A stretch of DNA of 64,000 nt. It comes from Asticcacaulis sp. ZE23SCel15. Its GTDB lineage: Bacteria; Pseudomonadota; Alphaproteobacteria; Caulobacterales; Caulobacteraceae. How positions within the stretch are numbered: the stretch's first letter is position 1; each line of letters starts with the position of its first letter. The stretch spans positions 2,775,001 through 2,839,000 of the forward strand of contig NZ_CP130044.1 in assembly GCF_030505395.1 (NCBI RefSeq). The letters are read 5' to 3'. Made by a program: the position numbers and the translations under genes. A model generated the notes under the pieces. The model worked only from the letters and a program-made list of their open reading frames with translations. It ran no database searches and had not been told where the DNA came from. Below, in pieces: positions 42,888 through 54,072 of the stretch.

Positions 42888-43475
42888 TCAGCTATTGGCG
42901 GAGATAATCAGGCTGCCGGGGCCTAGTAATTCCATAATGTATGAAAGGTCTTTTTCCGAAAAGGCAAAACATCCCTGACTGCGCCCCAGCTTACCGGCGC
43001 GTGCCATATCTTCGTTCACATACCAGGCGCTATGGATGACAATGGCGCGTGAAAAGGCGTTGGAATTGTCCGGATCAAGGCCTATCAGACGGCGCGACCA
43101 GCCATGTTTTCCGGTATAGGCATCGGCGGTGAGAAATGCCCCTTTGGAGGTGGCTTCTGAGCCGGGTGTGTTTGAAAACGACTTAAGCCAGCCGGTATGG
43201 GCAGGGTCAGAGCCTTTGCCGTGCGCGACCAGAACGCTGTGGAGGCGACCGGAATTGACATCCAGAATGTGAAACCGTGGCCGTGAGGACGGCTGGCTGA
43301 AATCGGCAATGCCGATGCGATCGGTCTGGGTGACGCGTTCGTGGTGACGCTGCAGGGCCAGTCGCGCGGTCGTGATTATCGACGTGTGATCAGGGGCTTG
43401 TCCGGCAAACGCCGCCGCCGGAGAGGCCAGGGCGGCAATGGCGGGGAGACGAATAATATGGCGGCGGGTAAGCAT
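42888..43475 (-). CDS. L,D-transpeptidase catalytic domain protein (YkuD_2 type)
   Basis: A 195-residue exported protein with a twin-Arg-like signal (TRRHIIRLPAIAALASPAAA). The domain reads as the YkuD_2 family: PRFHILDVNSGRLHSVLVAH, GAFLTADAYTGKHGWSRRLI, AIVIHSAWYVN with the His, and the catalytic Cys in GRSQGCFAFSE. Proteins of this family are murein L,D-transpeptidase-like. It is the second L,D-transpeptidase-type gene in 3 kb, 131 bp upstream of the LprI-like gene. Confidence 0.83.
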   Translation of the reverse strand: MLTRRHIIRLPAIAALASPAAAFAGQAPDHTSIITTARLALQRHHERVTQTDRIGIADFSQPSSRPRFHILDVNSGRLHSVLVAHGKGSDPAHTGWLKSFSNTPGSEATSKGAFLTADAYTGKHGWSRRLIGLDPDNSNAFSRAIVIHSAWYVNEDMARAGKLGRSQGCFAFSEKDLSYIMELLGPGSLIISANS

Positions 43476-44059
43476 GACACAACTCCTGATGCCGTGCCAT
43501 TACGCGATGATGATGGCGATATCGCGGCGCTCAGAAGGTCCTTAAGACATAGGATATCAGGGCATTCAGACCTGAGCCCAAGGCGAAATACCATAGGGCC
43601 AATCCAAAGCTTCGGGGCGTGGAATAGTTCAGTTCTGTGCGTATCCAGAATGTCTGCGTGGCGGTGTACCAGATCAACGAGACCAAAAGTAAAATGAAGC
43701 CGAATAACGCCCCGATATCGCCGCCCGTGTGCATGAAAACGACGCTGACATTGAGGCCGAAAGCAAAGGGCGCCACCAGAAAGCACTGAGCGAAAAAAGG
43801 CCCGCGAAGGGTTTCCCGATTGAGCGGCTTTCCGGCGCGCCGCAATGCCCCGGCGGCATATATCAGCGGCCAGAGGCAATAGGCGACGGACAGATAAATG
43901 AGGCGGTATTGCTCATTTCCAAAGATCAGTTGAGCCAGGGGATTAGAGAGGGTGGCACCGGTATCGTGCATGGCGATGACTATGATTTGGAGTATCATCA
44001 CCGTCAGCATAAGAAACAGCGGGGGGCTTATGCTGTCGGAAAACGGATTTTCAGGCGTG

Positions 44060-45586
<1,527 letters not shown>

Positions 45587-45646
45587 GCAAGAAGGGCCAC
45601 TTTGCGAGACGGCCACTAGACACCTTGCCAACTCAGGTGTTGACCC

Positions 45647-45859
45647 ATGCTAGCCATCCCGCACAGGATCGCCTTCGACGCTGCCGCCGAGCCTGTAGTC
45701 GAGACCATTCGGGCCCGCCGCGGGGGCCGCATGCTGAACCTCGATCGAATGCTGCTTTACAGTCCCGCCATAGCTGAGGGCTGGGGTGTGTTGCTCGCAA
45801 TTGGTGCCTTGACCAAGTTATGGCGTTTTAAGCCGCTCCTCGGAGTTGGAGTGTCGTAA
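45647..45859 (+). pseudogene. Carboxymuconolactone decarboxylase-like fragment
   Basis: A 70-codon frame begins with sequence typical of the N-terminus of AhpD/carboxymuconolactone decarboxylase-like proteins (ETIRARRGGRMLNLDRMLLY, AIAEGWGVLL). After about residue 50 the similarity ends and the frame runs into IGALTKLWRFK and a stop. The catalytic Cys-x-x-Cys part is missing. Third relic in this 1.2-kb graveyard. Confidence 0.6.
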
Positions 45860-46202
45860 TATTTTCACCGCTGCGATTCTACAGTGTTAGATTTTTGATA
45901 CATAGGCCCAACTTGACTAAGGTTTCTGACTTGAATCTTGCGCTTCTAATGGGGGCGCTGACCTTTGCCAAGATCAAGTCATTTATCGCAAGCACCTAGA
46001 AAAGAGCCTTTCTACCGTCATTTAAACAGTCAGTAGGCTGCGGTGACGATGCCGCCGTGCTGTCGCCTGCTGATGGTGCGGCTTGGGCATGGCTGAATGA
46101 CAATATGAAGTTTTTATAAAGATCCGGCGCGCCGACTTAAGGGCTGCGTCCTTTGTACTGGGGGGCAATATGGTTTTGCTCCGGTTCAAGGGACTTCGGT
46201 TA
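45860..46202. other. Degenerate DNA upstream of TonB receptor 2
   Basis: About 340 bp with no intact gene. A plus-strand frame ending at 46118 reads GDDAAVLSPADGAAWAWLND, then NMKFL and a stop, and may be the tail of another lost gene. The receptor promoter must lie in the last part but is not recognisable. Confidence 0.35.
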
Positions 46203-48977
46203 ATGACATCGTCCAGTTTCAAACACAAACTTATGGCGTCGGCAATGACGCTGGCGGCTATGGCGCTTGGAGCGCAAGCTCACGCGCAGCAGGCCACAAC
46301 TCAGGCGTCTCCGGCCGGGGAAGAGCCTGTGACCGTCACCGTGGTGGTCACACGCAATGACGCCGTGCGGGCTCAGATGCGTGCCGATAACGCCGTCAGC
46401 GTCATGTCGGCCGACGATCTTGAGCACACGGCGGTGCACAACGTCGCCGAAGCTTTGGCGCTGTTGCCGGGGATCAGTGTCACGAACACTGGCAATTCCT
46501 TCTTCGGCGGCGTAGACGGCGCCTCGCGCGGTGAAGGCATGTTCGTCGGCGTGCGCGGCATGAACTCAGAATTTACTCTGGCCCTTATTAATGGCGTGAA
46601 TGCCGCTCAAGGTATGCCCTACTCGCGTCAAGTGCAGCTCTCGCTGCTGCCGCCATCGGGCCTGAAGACCATTGTTGTCAATAAGAACTCGACCGCAGAC
46701 ATGGACGGCGACGCCATCGGCGGCACGGTTGATTTCCGCACCCCTTCGGCGTTTGATTTTAAGAACGGCTATGCGTCAGTGTCTATAGCGGGCCGGGTCG
46801 AAAGCCGCGCCCGCGACTATGATGAAGATGGTCTGGGCGGCGGTGCCAGCGGTGAATATGCCCGCCGCTTTGGTCAGAATGATCAGTTCGGCCTTTATAT
46901 CAGTGGTTTTTATGACAAGCGCAACTATGCCAACTCGATGGTTGCCGGTCTGATGAATGCTCAGAACGACGGCGGTTGGGCGTATCTCCACTCGGCCACC
47001 AATACAGCCGAAGGCACTAACCCTGCCGGCATGGACAAAGAATCCAATCTGGTCCTGACTGGTCTTAACACCGGGATTTCTACCGGCTATACCGAACGCT
47101 ACGGCGGTAACTTCTCGCTGGACTGGAAGGTTGACGACAGCCTCGATCTCTATGTGCGCGGCTCCTACGCCAATGCAGAGACCGAGCAGAATTCGACGCT
47201 GAACCAGTTCGTCAATAACCGGGCCCGCGTCCTGAACACGGCGACCGGTCTTTATGATCTCAACCTGACCAATTCGTCAGTGCGGATGTGGTACACCACC
47301 AATCCCGAAGACGCTGACCTGGGCACCCTGACCTTTGGGGCGGTTAAGCGCGCGGGCAACTGGACGCTGTCACCGTCGGTTTTCTACTCGTACGGCAGCA
47401 ACGACCGCCCGGAACACATCGAAGCCTCGATGCGTAATAACCAGACGGATAACTACAACACTGGTGCGGCGGCCGGCACGACAACGCCCTATAGCGGCCT
47501 GTTCATCGGTTACGATTCCGATGGCTACCCCATCCCGCTGCTCACCCAGGCGCAGTCGAACCTGATCAATAATGCCAATACGCTGCTGCTCGCCCGCCGT
47601 GCCGGTCAGTTGACGGAGCAGTTTTCCAGTCAGGCCAAGGCCGGTGTTAAGTTCGATGCCCAGTATGACTTCGATTCCGGTAATCTGAGCTATATCAAGA
47701 CCGGCTTTAAATTCGTCGGCAGCCACCGCCGTGTCACCAGCCGCGACTGGACCAATGATCACTTTGCCAACCTGCTGAAAAAGCTGGGCGTAACCTGGGC
47801 AGAACTGGGACTGGCGACCGATTATTACGACTCCGTCTATCCGGGGCTTTACAACTTCCGCGCTCCTAAAGTCGATCACCAGCGCCTGTTTGATCTGTTT
47901 TATCAGTATGTTGATAAAACCGCTCAGGCCGCCGACTTGTGTTACTGGAACTGCAATACGCTGAAAGGTGATGAAAACGTCACCGCCGCTTATGTGACGG
48001 GCAAGTACGACTTCGGCAATCTGGAGGTCATTCCGGGCCTGCGCTACGAGCACACTGACATCGAGAACACCTACTGGAACAATGACAGCAAGGCCAAGCG
48101 CTTTGAGTTGAACTCGACCAAGTACGATGAATGGCTGCCCAGCCTGTTCGTCAACTATCGTCCGCAAGGCAATGCCGTTTACCGCGCCTCGCTGACCCGT
48201 GCCTATATGCGTCCGGCTCTGGTGCAATTGGGTGGCAATGAAACCACTGAGCGCGGCGACAATTCAATTACGGTGACGCGCGGCAATCCAGACCTTAAGG
48301 CGCTGAAGTCATGGAACCTCGATACCTCGGCGGAATGGAGCAATACTGATGGTGGCTATGCCATGATCGGCGCCTATTACAAAAAGTTGTCGGATTACAT
48401 GTTCGACAACGGCTCGACCATAGTCAACGGGGGCACCAATTCGGCCGGCACGACCTATAACGGTGAAACCTTTGATCGCGTGACCATCGTCGCCCCAACC
48501 AATGGCGGTGAGGGCTATGTGAAAGGGTTGGAAATCCAGCTTTATCAAAAGTTCGCCATGCTGCCGGGCTTCCTGTCAGGCTTCGGCGCCGGAGCTAACC
48601 TCACCCGTCAATGGACTGAGGTCGATATCGGCGGCGGTCAGAAAGAGCGGATGCAAAACGCGCCGGACGTGCTGGCGAATGTCAAGATCAACTACGCCTG
48701 GAAGGGCCTGACGGTTGATCTGAACTATAACTATGCCGGTGAAACGGTCACGGCCTATAACCGCATCGCTGGTCTGGACTACTGGACCCGTCCAACCAAG
48801 CGGACTGACCTGCATGCCGGTTACGACTTCGGCAATGGCATGATCGTCGATGTGTCGGTGTCCAACCTGTTCAAGGACTATAGCTACTGGTCGCATGTCG
48901 GCAAGAACAGCCTGGCCATCTCCGACATCGTCAATTCCGGCTCAACCACACTGGTCACGCTTAAGTACGAGTTTTAG
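46203..48977 (+). CDS. TonB-dependent receptor (TonB-Xanth-Caul type)
   Basis: About 924 residues. Signal peptide ends at GAQAHAQQ, a TonB-box-like PVTVTVVVTRND follows, then the plug (VAEALALLPGISVTNTGNSF, GASRGEGMFVGVRGMNSEFT, LINGVNAAQGMPYSRQVQLS, ADMDGDAIGGTVDFRTPSAF) and a long barrel ending TLVTLKYEF. It is clearly paralogous to the receptor at 50.2-53.3 kb: the same blocks occur in the same order and the NYNYAGETVTAYN region matches too. ATG 46203 gives a canonical signal peptide; ATG 46170 would add 11 residues. No STN domain, so it probably does not signal itself. Substrate unknown. Confidence 0.92.
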   Translation: MTSSSFKHKLMASAMTLAAMALGAQAHAQQATTQASPAGEEPVTVTVVVTRNDAVRAQMRADNAVSVMSADDLEHTAVHNVAEALALLPGISVTNTGNSFFGGVDGASRGEGMFVGVRGMNSEFTLALINGVNAAQGMPYSRQVQLSLLPPSGLKTIVVNKNSTADMDGDAIGGTVDFRTPSAFDFKNGYASVSIAGRVESRARDYDEDGLGGGASGEYARRFGQNDQFGLYISGFYDKRNYANSMVAGLMNAQNDGGWAYLHSATNTAEGTNPAGMDKESNLVLTGLNTGISTGYTERYGGNFSLDWKVDDSLDLYVRGSYANAETEQNSTLNQFVNNRARVLNTATGLYDLNLTNSSVRMWYTTNPEDADLGTLTFGAVKRAGNWTLSPSVFYSYGSNDRPEHIEASMRNNQTDNYNTGAAAGTTTPYSGLFIGYDSDGYPIPLLTQAQSNLINNANTLLLARRAGQLTEQFSSQAKAGVKFDAQYDFDSGNLSYIKTGFKFVGSHRRVTSRDWTNDHFANLLKKLGVTWAELGLATDYYDSVYPGLYNFRAPKVDHQRLFDLFYQYVDKTAQAADLCYWNCNTLKGDENVTAAYVTGKYDFGNLEVIPGLRYEHTDIENTYWNNDSKAKRFELNSTKYDEWLPSLFVNYRPQGNAVYRASLTRAYMRPALVQLGGNETTERGDNSITVTRGNPDLKALKSWNLDTSAEWSNTDGGYAMIGAYYKKLSDYMFDNGSTIVNGGTNSAGTTYNGETFDRVTIVAPTNGGEGYVKGLEIQLYQKFAMLPGFLSGFGAGANLTRQWTEVDIGGGQKERMQNAPDVLANVKINYAWKGLTVDLNYNYAGETVTAYNRIAGLDYWTRPTKRTDLHAGYDFGNGMIVDVSVSNLFKDYSYWSHVGKNSLAISDIVNSGSTTLVTLKYEF

Positions 48978-48988
48978 AGCGTTTTCCC

Positions 48989-49008
48989 ATCACATGGCTT
49001 CATGTGAT
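48989..49008. repeat. Short perfect hairpin after TonB receptor 2
   Basis: Near these positions ATCACATG-GCTT-CATGTGAT forms an 8-bp perfect stem a few bases after the receptor stop. There is no T-run, so it is not a standard terminator; it adjoins the longer palindromic element at 49037. Confidence 0.5.
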
Positions 49009-49036
49009 GGATAGACGAGAGCGACAAAAACAAAAG

Positions 49037-49081
49037 CTTAGAGCTAATTTACGATCTAATGTGATCGGAATTTGCTCTAAG
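49037..49081. repeat. REP-like palindromic element
   Basis: CTTAGAGC ... CGATC and GATCG ... GCTCTAAG form an imperfect inverted repeat with arms of about 20 bases around a 6-base centre. Elements with AGAGC/GCTCT ends and a CGATC core are common intergenic palindromes in alphaproteobacteria. It lies between receptor 2 and the HD hydrolase; only this copy was noticed in the window. A second stem, GCATTCCGGA/TCCGGAATGC, follows at 49092-49118. Confidence 0.55.
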
Positions 49082-49137
49082 CGTTTCGCGCGCATTCCGG
49101 ACCGCTAATCCGGAATGCGTCTGTCTTCCCCACCTTG

Positions 49138-49167
49138 GCCGGACAGTCCCCTCTGTCCGGCTTTTTT
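49138..49167 (+). terminator. Rho-independent terminator before the HD hydrolase gene
   Basis: GCCGGACAG-TCCCCT-CTGTCCGGC followed by six T residues. It ends only 15 bp before the HD hydrolase start, so it either terminates the receptor transcript or attenuates readthrough into the hydrolase. Confidence 0.85.
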
Positions 49168-49181
49168 CAAGGATATCTGTG

Positions 49182-50237
49182 ATGCGGGTTTCCCTTGTGG
49201 CCTGGGCGTTAATGGTGACGCTGCCCTCATTTGGCCATGCCGAAGACCGAAGTGCGATGGCCTATGGCCGACTAAAGGCCGCCGCCGCCACGATCACGTC
49301 GCCACATATGCGCGCGCAGACCCTTGATGCGCTAAGTGTCGATCCGTGCGCTTATCACCGCGCCCATCTGTCGGCGCACGATAAAATGTTTATTCTCAAA
49401 CAGTTACGCACGGCCGGTTTTATACCTGATCCCGCATTTGTGTCTGATGCCGAGGCCCAGATGACGGGCGTTTTCCCAAAGCTTACCCGCGACCCCAGCG
49501 CCTGTCCGGGACTGGCTCAGCCCTTCATCTCCGCACCGGGCGGTAATGGCGGTTCGCACCACGACTGGCCCGGCGGTCTGGTCGATCATGAAGACGCTAA
49601 CCTCAGAATTGGGCGTGATCTGGCGGCCACCTATGAGGCCCAAAGCGGTGTGCCCGTGGACATGGACACCCTGACCGCCGCCATAATCTGGCATGACTGG
49701 GGTAAGGCGCTGGTGCTCACCTGGCGAGGTGACGGCACCCTGACGCCGGAATATTATATAGCCGGGACGGGGGCTCACCACATTCTGGGGCTGGCCGAAG
49801 CCATGGCGCGCGGTTTGCCGGCCAATATGATCATCGCTCAGGCTTGTGCTCACACAGCGCCTGTCGGCGGTGATGCCCAAAGCGTCGCTAACTGGCTGAA
49901 GGCGGCGGCCATCATCGCCCGTGTGGACACGGTGCCGCTTGCCGCGGACGTGCCGTCGCGCGAATGTCTGATCAGCCATGCCGCCGACGACAACTGGGTT
50001 CATGCCGAAGTGGCCGTGCAGTTAAGCGATGCGGTCTTGGCGCGGCTGGCCCCGCGCTATGGTTTTGATCCGCAGGATCAGCGTGTCTATCTCACCCGTT
50101 TCCGCCATGTGGTGCTGACTGCGATTGGGGCCGACCGCCTCTATGGCCTGTGGCAGACTGAGGGCGATGACGGCGTGGTCCGGGCGATCAATGACTTAAA
50201 ACTCGTGGCGCACACTGATGACAAACCGCCGTCCTGA
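49182..50237 (+). CDS. Exported HD-domain phosphohydrolase
   Basis: A 351-residue protein with a signal peptide (VAWALMVTLPSFGHAED), so it acts in the periplasm or outside. It has the HD-superfamily metal motif: HHDWPGGLVDHEDANLRIG with the first His, IIWHDWGKAL with the His-Asp doublet, GAHHILGLAEAMARGLP and QACAHTAPVGG with later His. HD enzymes hydrolyse phosphate esters; an exported one next to receptors suggests processing of a phosphorylated substrate before uptake, which is inference. ATG 49182 has AAGGA eight bases upstream. Its 3' end overlaps the convergent receptor gene by 42 bp. Confidence 0.82.
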   Translation: MRVSLVAWALMVTLPSFGHAEDRSAMAYGRLKAAAATITSPHMRAQTLDALSVDPCAYHRAHLSAHDKMFILKQLRTAGFIPDPAFVSDAEAQMTGVFPKLTRDPSACPGLAQPFISAPGGNGGSHHDWPGGLVDHEDANLRIGRDLAATYEAQSGVPVDMDTLTAAIIWHDWGKALVLTWRGDGTLTPEYYIAGTGAHHILGLAEAMARGLPANMIIAQACAHTAPVGGDAQSVANWLKAAAIIARVDTVPLAADVPSRECLISHAADDNWVHAEVAVQLSDAVLARLAPRYGFDPQDQRVYLTRFRHVVLTAIGADRLYGLWQTEGDDGVVRAINDLKLVAHTDDKPPS

Positions 50238-53200
50238 GTCAATAACATCGGACAGGGCCAGACTGTCGCGGCCGACATGGGACCAGTAGCTGTAGTCGTC
50301 GGTCAGGTTCGTCATGACCAGATCCAGACTAAGCCCGCGCCGTAGTTGAAACTGGGCGCGGGCATCCAGACGACCGACCGGCCGGACCCACAGATTATCC
50401 CAGGTGCCCGGCGCCTGAAGCACGTCATAGTCGGACAGATAGGCCCCGATATAATTGTAGCTCAGGTAAAGCGCGGTCCGCCCGCGCCGGTAGGTGACAT
50501 CGACATTACCCAGCCAGTCCGGCGCATTCTGCATCGGCATATCCCGGCCCAGTTCGTCGCGGCCCAGATCCACCTGCGACCACTGGCGGCTCAGGTTGAC
50601 ATGCAGGCTGACCTCACCGCCGAGACCAAGCGGATTGGGGAGGCTGCGAAAAAACTCTGCCTCCAGCCCGTAAACTTCGCCGCGTCCACCATTTTGCGGC
50701 ATGACGATGCGTAAGGTGTCTGTCGCCGGAATCTCCACACCGTCAAGGCTGCCGCCGTTTTCAAACAGATAATGATCCAGCCGCTTGTAATAGGCCGACA
50801 GGCTGAGCGCTGATCCGTCCGCCGCCACCCGCTGATAGCTTAGATCGAGGTTAGTGGCATCGACGCTTTTCAGGTCGGGATTGCCGCGCGTAAGGGTGGT
50901 GATGCCCGCCACCGTTTCCTGGCGCACACTGCCGCCCAACTGCATGAACGCAGGTCGGACATAGGACCGCCACAGGGCCGCCCGCCACACACTTTCGGTA
51001 TCCGGTCGGTAGTTGAGGTTCAGGCTGGGCAGGAGTTTGCTGTACTGGCTGTGGCTCCGGGCCCAGTTTCCGGCCTGTTCGACACCGCTTAAATCCGGCA
51101 TGACCCAGTAGGTGTTGGCAATGCGGGTGTGCTCATATCTTAGTCCTGCCAGCAATTCCCACGGGCCGTCTATCAGCGTGCCCATGCCATAGGCGGCGGC
51201 GACATTTTCGGTACCCGACTGCGTGTTGCAGTTGAGGTTATTGATATAGATATGACCGCAGGTGTCAAAGCTCAGCTCCGTACGGTTCTGGTAAAAATAG
51301 CGCATCAACTGATCATGGTCGATACGCGGCACGGACCAGTCATATAGGCCCGGAAAGACAGAGTTGTAAACCCCACGGGCGATCCCCAAGCCCTCCCAGG
51401 TCAGGCCTGCGGTTTCATAGAAATCGCCAAAGAACCGGTTCGTCCAGTTGCGGTTGGTAACCTCACGGTCACTGAGGCTGTATTTGACACCAAACTTAAG
51501 GCTTTGCCATAGTCCGGCGGGCGGGCTGTAGGCCGCATCAAAGCCTGCGCCGTAGCGCGTCTGTCCGCTGAACTGCGCCGTCAGTTGTCCGGCCCGTCGC
51601 GCCAGTAGCCGGGTGCCCGCCTGATCCAGATCCTCAAAAATGCTTTGGGGCCACTGCGGCACCGGCAGGTGGTCAACATAGGTGACGACGGCGGAGCCGC
51701 CAAAGGCGCGCGGGGCGTTGCCCTGATTATAGCCGTCCGTCTGATTCACCCATGCTGAGGCTTCTATGTGGTCGGGGCGGGCGCTGTTGCCGTCACTGGC
51801 GAACAGATAGGGGGATAATCGCCAGGTGCCCGCCGTAGCGTACGCCCCCAAGGTCAGGGTTGATAAGGAAATCTCGTCAGGGTTGGTTTCGTACCATACC
51901 CGTGATGACAGGCTGTCGACGACCAGTCGATAGGTGCCTGACCCGTCGTCCACCCAGCGATGGGGGCCGCTGACCACCTGACTGAAGGTCGAGTTTTGCT
52001 CGGTTTCAGCCTCGGCGTGATTGCCGTACAGATAGACATCCAGGGTATCGCTGACCTTCCAGTCCAGCGACGCCGTCTGATTGCGAATGAGGCTTTGACC
52101 GCTCGATACCCCGACATTGAGGCTGGTCAGTGTTAGATTATCCTGGGGTCGCGAAGGGTCAAGCGGATCACCTGATGTTGAACCCGACTGGCTGTAGGCC
52201 CAGCCATTGTCGTTTTGCGCCGCCATAACCCCGGCCAGTTCGGAATTCACAAACGTCCGGCGCTCATATTCTGCGGCAATATAAAGGCCAATCTGTTGAT
52301 TGGGGCCCAGACGACGGGCATGTTCCAGGCGTATGCCGCCCCCCAATCCGTCGTCGCCATAGTCGCGGGCCCGGCTTTCGGCGCGCCCGGTTACCGTCAG
52401 GGCCGTCCATGGCTTCCCGTCAATATCGGTAGCCTGCGGGGTCTGAAAATCCATAGCCGCCCCGACGAAATCGCCGTCCAGATCGGCCCGCCCGGTCTTA
52501 TAGACCACCACATTCTGAAAGGCGGCCGGCGGCAGGAGGCTAAGCTGAATGCCGCGCGAATAGGGCTGGCCCTGCGCCAAAGTCACCCCATTGATCATGT
52601 TAAGGTTATATTCGGCGTTCAGCCCCCGAAACGCAGCATAAAGACCTTCGCCGCGTGAGGCCGAATCGACGCCGCCGATAAACGACCGCCCGGTATTGAC
52701 GACCGTCATGCCTGGTAGGCCGCTTAAGGCTTCGGACAGGTTCTGGGCGCTGTCCTGGGCCAGATCTGCCCGCGACAGGCGTTTAACGGCGGTGATGTCG
52801 AACACTTCCGCATCAAAGCTTCGGCCCGCCGGGGCGTTGACGATGCGCGTACGCGGGGCCACGACGACCACTACCGGCACCGCGACCTCGCGATCAGGCT
52901 GGGCGCGTTCCAGCGGGGGAAGGTTAGGTTTGTGCGCGGCGCGTTTGGCGGCCACCACAATCAGGGTGTGTCTGTTTACACGCCGAACCTCAAGCCCCGT
53001 TCCGGTCAGGGCCTGACTAAAGGCTTGGCGCACCGGCAGGCGGCCCTTAACCGCCCGGCTGCGCTGACCGGCGACGCGGTCGCCTGAAAACAGGATCTGC
53101 ACGCGGCCTTGCTGGGCCAGCAGGCGCAAGGCGGTATCAAGTGATTGTTCGGGTACATAGAATAAGGTGTCTGAGACTTCACGCGACTCGGCGACCGCTA

Positions 53201-53279
53201 TGTGCGGGCAAACCACTCCCGCCAGCGGCATCAGCAATGCCAATCGAAACCATAGTGCGCCAAATGCGCCGCTGCTCAT
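50196..53279 (-). CDS. TonB-dependent transducer-type receptor with STN domain
   Basis: A 1027-residue receptor. After a signal peptide (ending HIAVAES) is a secretin/TonB short N-terminal (STN) domain (about residues 37-112: FYVPEQSLDTALRLLAQQGR, VQILFSGDRV, TGTGLEVRRVN), which in FecA-type receptors talks to a FecR anti-sigma factor. The plug (LSEALSGLPGMTVVNTGRSF, GASRGEGLY-like SASRGEGLYAAFRGLNAEYN, GRADLDGDFVGAAMDFQTP) and barrel are paralogous to receptor 2. It ends RRFVISVRHEF. Divergent from the fecI/fecR-like pair, forming a complete cell-surface signalling set. Ligand unknown. Confidence 0.93.
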   Translation of the reverse strand: MSSGAFGALWFRLALLMPLAGVVCPHIAVAESREVSDTLFYVPEQSLDTALRLLAQQGRVQILFSGDRVAGQRSRAVKGRLPVRQAFSQALTGTGLEVRRVNRHTLIVVAAKRAAHKPNLPPLERAQPDREVAVPVVVVVAPRTRIVNAPAGRSFDAEVFDITAVKRLSRADLAQDSAQNLSEALSGLPGMTVVNTGRSFIGGVDSASRGEGLYAAFRGLNAEYNLNMINGVTLAQGQPYSRGIQLSLLPPAAFQNVVVYKTGRADLDGDFVGAAMDFQTPQATDIDGKPWTALTVTGRAESRARDYGDDGLGGGIRLEHARRLGPNQQIGLYIAAEYERRTFVNSELAGVMAAQNDNGWAYSQSGSTSGDPLDPSRPQDNLTLTSLNVGVSSGQSLIRNQTASLDWKVSDTLDVYLYGNHAEAETEQNSTFSQVVSGPHRWVDDGSGTYRLVVDSLSSRVWYETNPDEISLSTLTLGAYATAGTWRLSPYLFASDGNSARPDHIEASAWVNQTDGYNQGNAPRAFGGSAVVTYVDHLPVPQWPQSIFEDLDQAGTRLLARRAGQLTAQFSGQTRYGAGFDAAYSPPAGLWQSLKFGVKYSLSDREVTNRNWTNRFFGDFYETAGLTWEGLGIARGVYNSVFPGLYDWSVPRIDHDQLMRYFYQNRTELSFDTCGHIYINNLNCNTQSGTENVAAAYGMGTLIDGPWELLAGLRYEHTRIANTYWVMPDLSGVEQAGNWARSHSQYSKLLPSLNLNYRPDTESVWRAALWRSYVRPAFMQLGGSVRQETVAGITTLTRGNPDLKSVDATNLDLSYQRVAADGSALSLSAYYKRLDHYLFENGGSLDGVEIPATDTLRIVMPQNGGRGEVYGLEAEFFRSLPNPLGLGGEVSLHVNLSRQWSQVDLGRDELGRDMPMQNAPDWLGNVDVTYRRGRTALYLSYNYIGAYLSDYDVLQAPGTWDNLWVRPVGRLDARAQFQLRRGLSLDLVMTNLTDDYSYWSHVGRDSLALSDVIDSGRRFVISVRHEF

Positions 53280-53448
53280 AGGGGCTCAGCCTGTGACACC
53301 CGCGGTCACGCCAACCGCTGGCCGAGGTCTTAAGGCGCGGGTGCAATAAAATTATGACAGGCTTAACGGAATAGCGCTTTCATACTATTGTCATGAAAAG
53401 AGGGTTTGGGTTGTTTTTTGGCGGTTAAGGCTGCGTGGTGCGTCTATC
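53280..53448. promoter_or_regulatory. Divergent promoter region, receptor 3 / sigma factor
   Basis: 169 bp between the divergent starts. It contains a GTGAC-N7-GTCAC inverted repeat (around 53292) and a T/A-rich part (53345-53400). An ECF-type promoter for the receptor is expected here, but no consensus can be asserted. Confidence 0.4.
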
Positions 53449-54072
53449 ATGATACAGACGAAGGCGCGTTCGATGTTCGATGGTGACGGCAGGCAAATCA
53501 TGAGCCTCAAAGAAGGCAGTCCTTCAGGCGCGCCTACAGGGTCAGAAGACGTGCCCAAAGATGTAGCGGACATCATGGCCGACCTTATCGCACGTTTTGA
53601 TGGGCGGTTGCGACGTTACCTTAAACGGTTTCTCAATGAACCCGATTCTGAGGATGTCTTGCAGGACATTTATGCCCGCCTCATCAAGCTATCCCGTCAG
53701 ATCCCGCCCCCTGACTTTAATGCCGTCTATGTTTTCAAGACCGCCGACAGTGTGGTGCGCGACCGACATCGCCGCCATGTGAGCCGGTCAGGCGACCAGC
53801 ATGTCGAAATTTCAGATGCCCTGCCACAGGATGCACCGTCACCTTTTGAGGCCCTGCGCTGGCGTCAGAACGCAGACCTGCTGCGGCGCGCCATTTCAAC
53901 CCTTAATCGCGATGAGCGCATGGTCTTGATGCTGCACCGCGTCGAAGGGCTTAAACTCACCGAGATCTCAGAAAAGCAGCGCATTCCCCTGCGCACGGTT
54001 CAGCGCCTTCTGGCCGATGCCCTGGCTAAATGCCGTCATAAACTTAAGGACAGTGGATGGTTCGAGCTATAA
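53449..54072 (+). CDS. ECF sigma factor, FecI-like
   Basis: A 207-residue sigma-70 family factor. Region 2 is seen at ARFDGRLRRYLKRFLNEPDSEDVLQDIYARL with the following VYVFKTADSVVRDRHRR; region 4 at ALRWRQNADLLRRAISTLNRDERMVLMLHRVEGL and LTEISEKQRIPLRTVQRLLADAL (HTH). The gene order sigma-FecR divergent from an STN receptor fits iron- or nutrient-starvation cell-surface signalling. The start may be ATG 53449 or a Met downstream (53473 or 53500), as the first residues are poorly conserved. It overlaps the FecR gene by 16 bp. Confidence 0.88.
   Translation: MIQTKARSMFDGDGRQIMSLKEGSPSGAPTGSEDVPKDVADIMADLIARFDGRLRRYLKRFLNEPDSEDVLQDIYARLIKLSRQIPPPDFNAVYVFKTADSVVRDRHRRHVSRSGDQHVEISDALPQDAPSPFEALRWRQNADLLRRAISTLNRDERMVLMLHRVEGLKLTEISEKQRIPLRTVQRLLADALAKCRHKLKDSGWFEL

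Noticed and set aside
53292-53310. GTGAC-N7-GTCAC inverted repeat before receptor 3 as an operator
   Set aside because: Only 5-bp arms; too short to claim a regulator site, so it is mentioned only within the promoter region.
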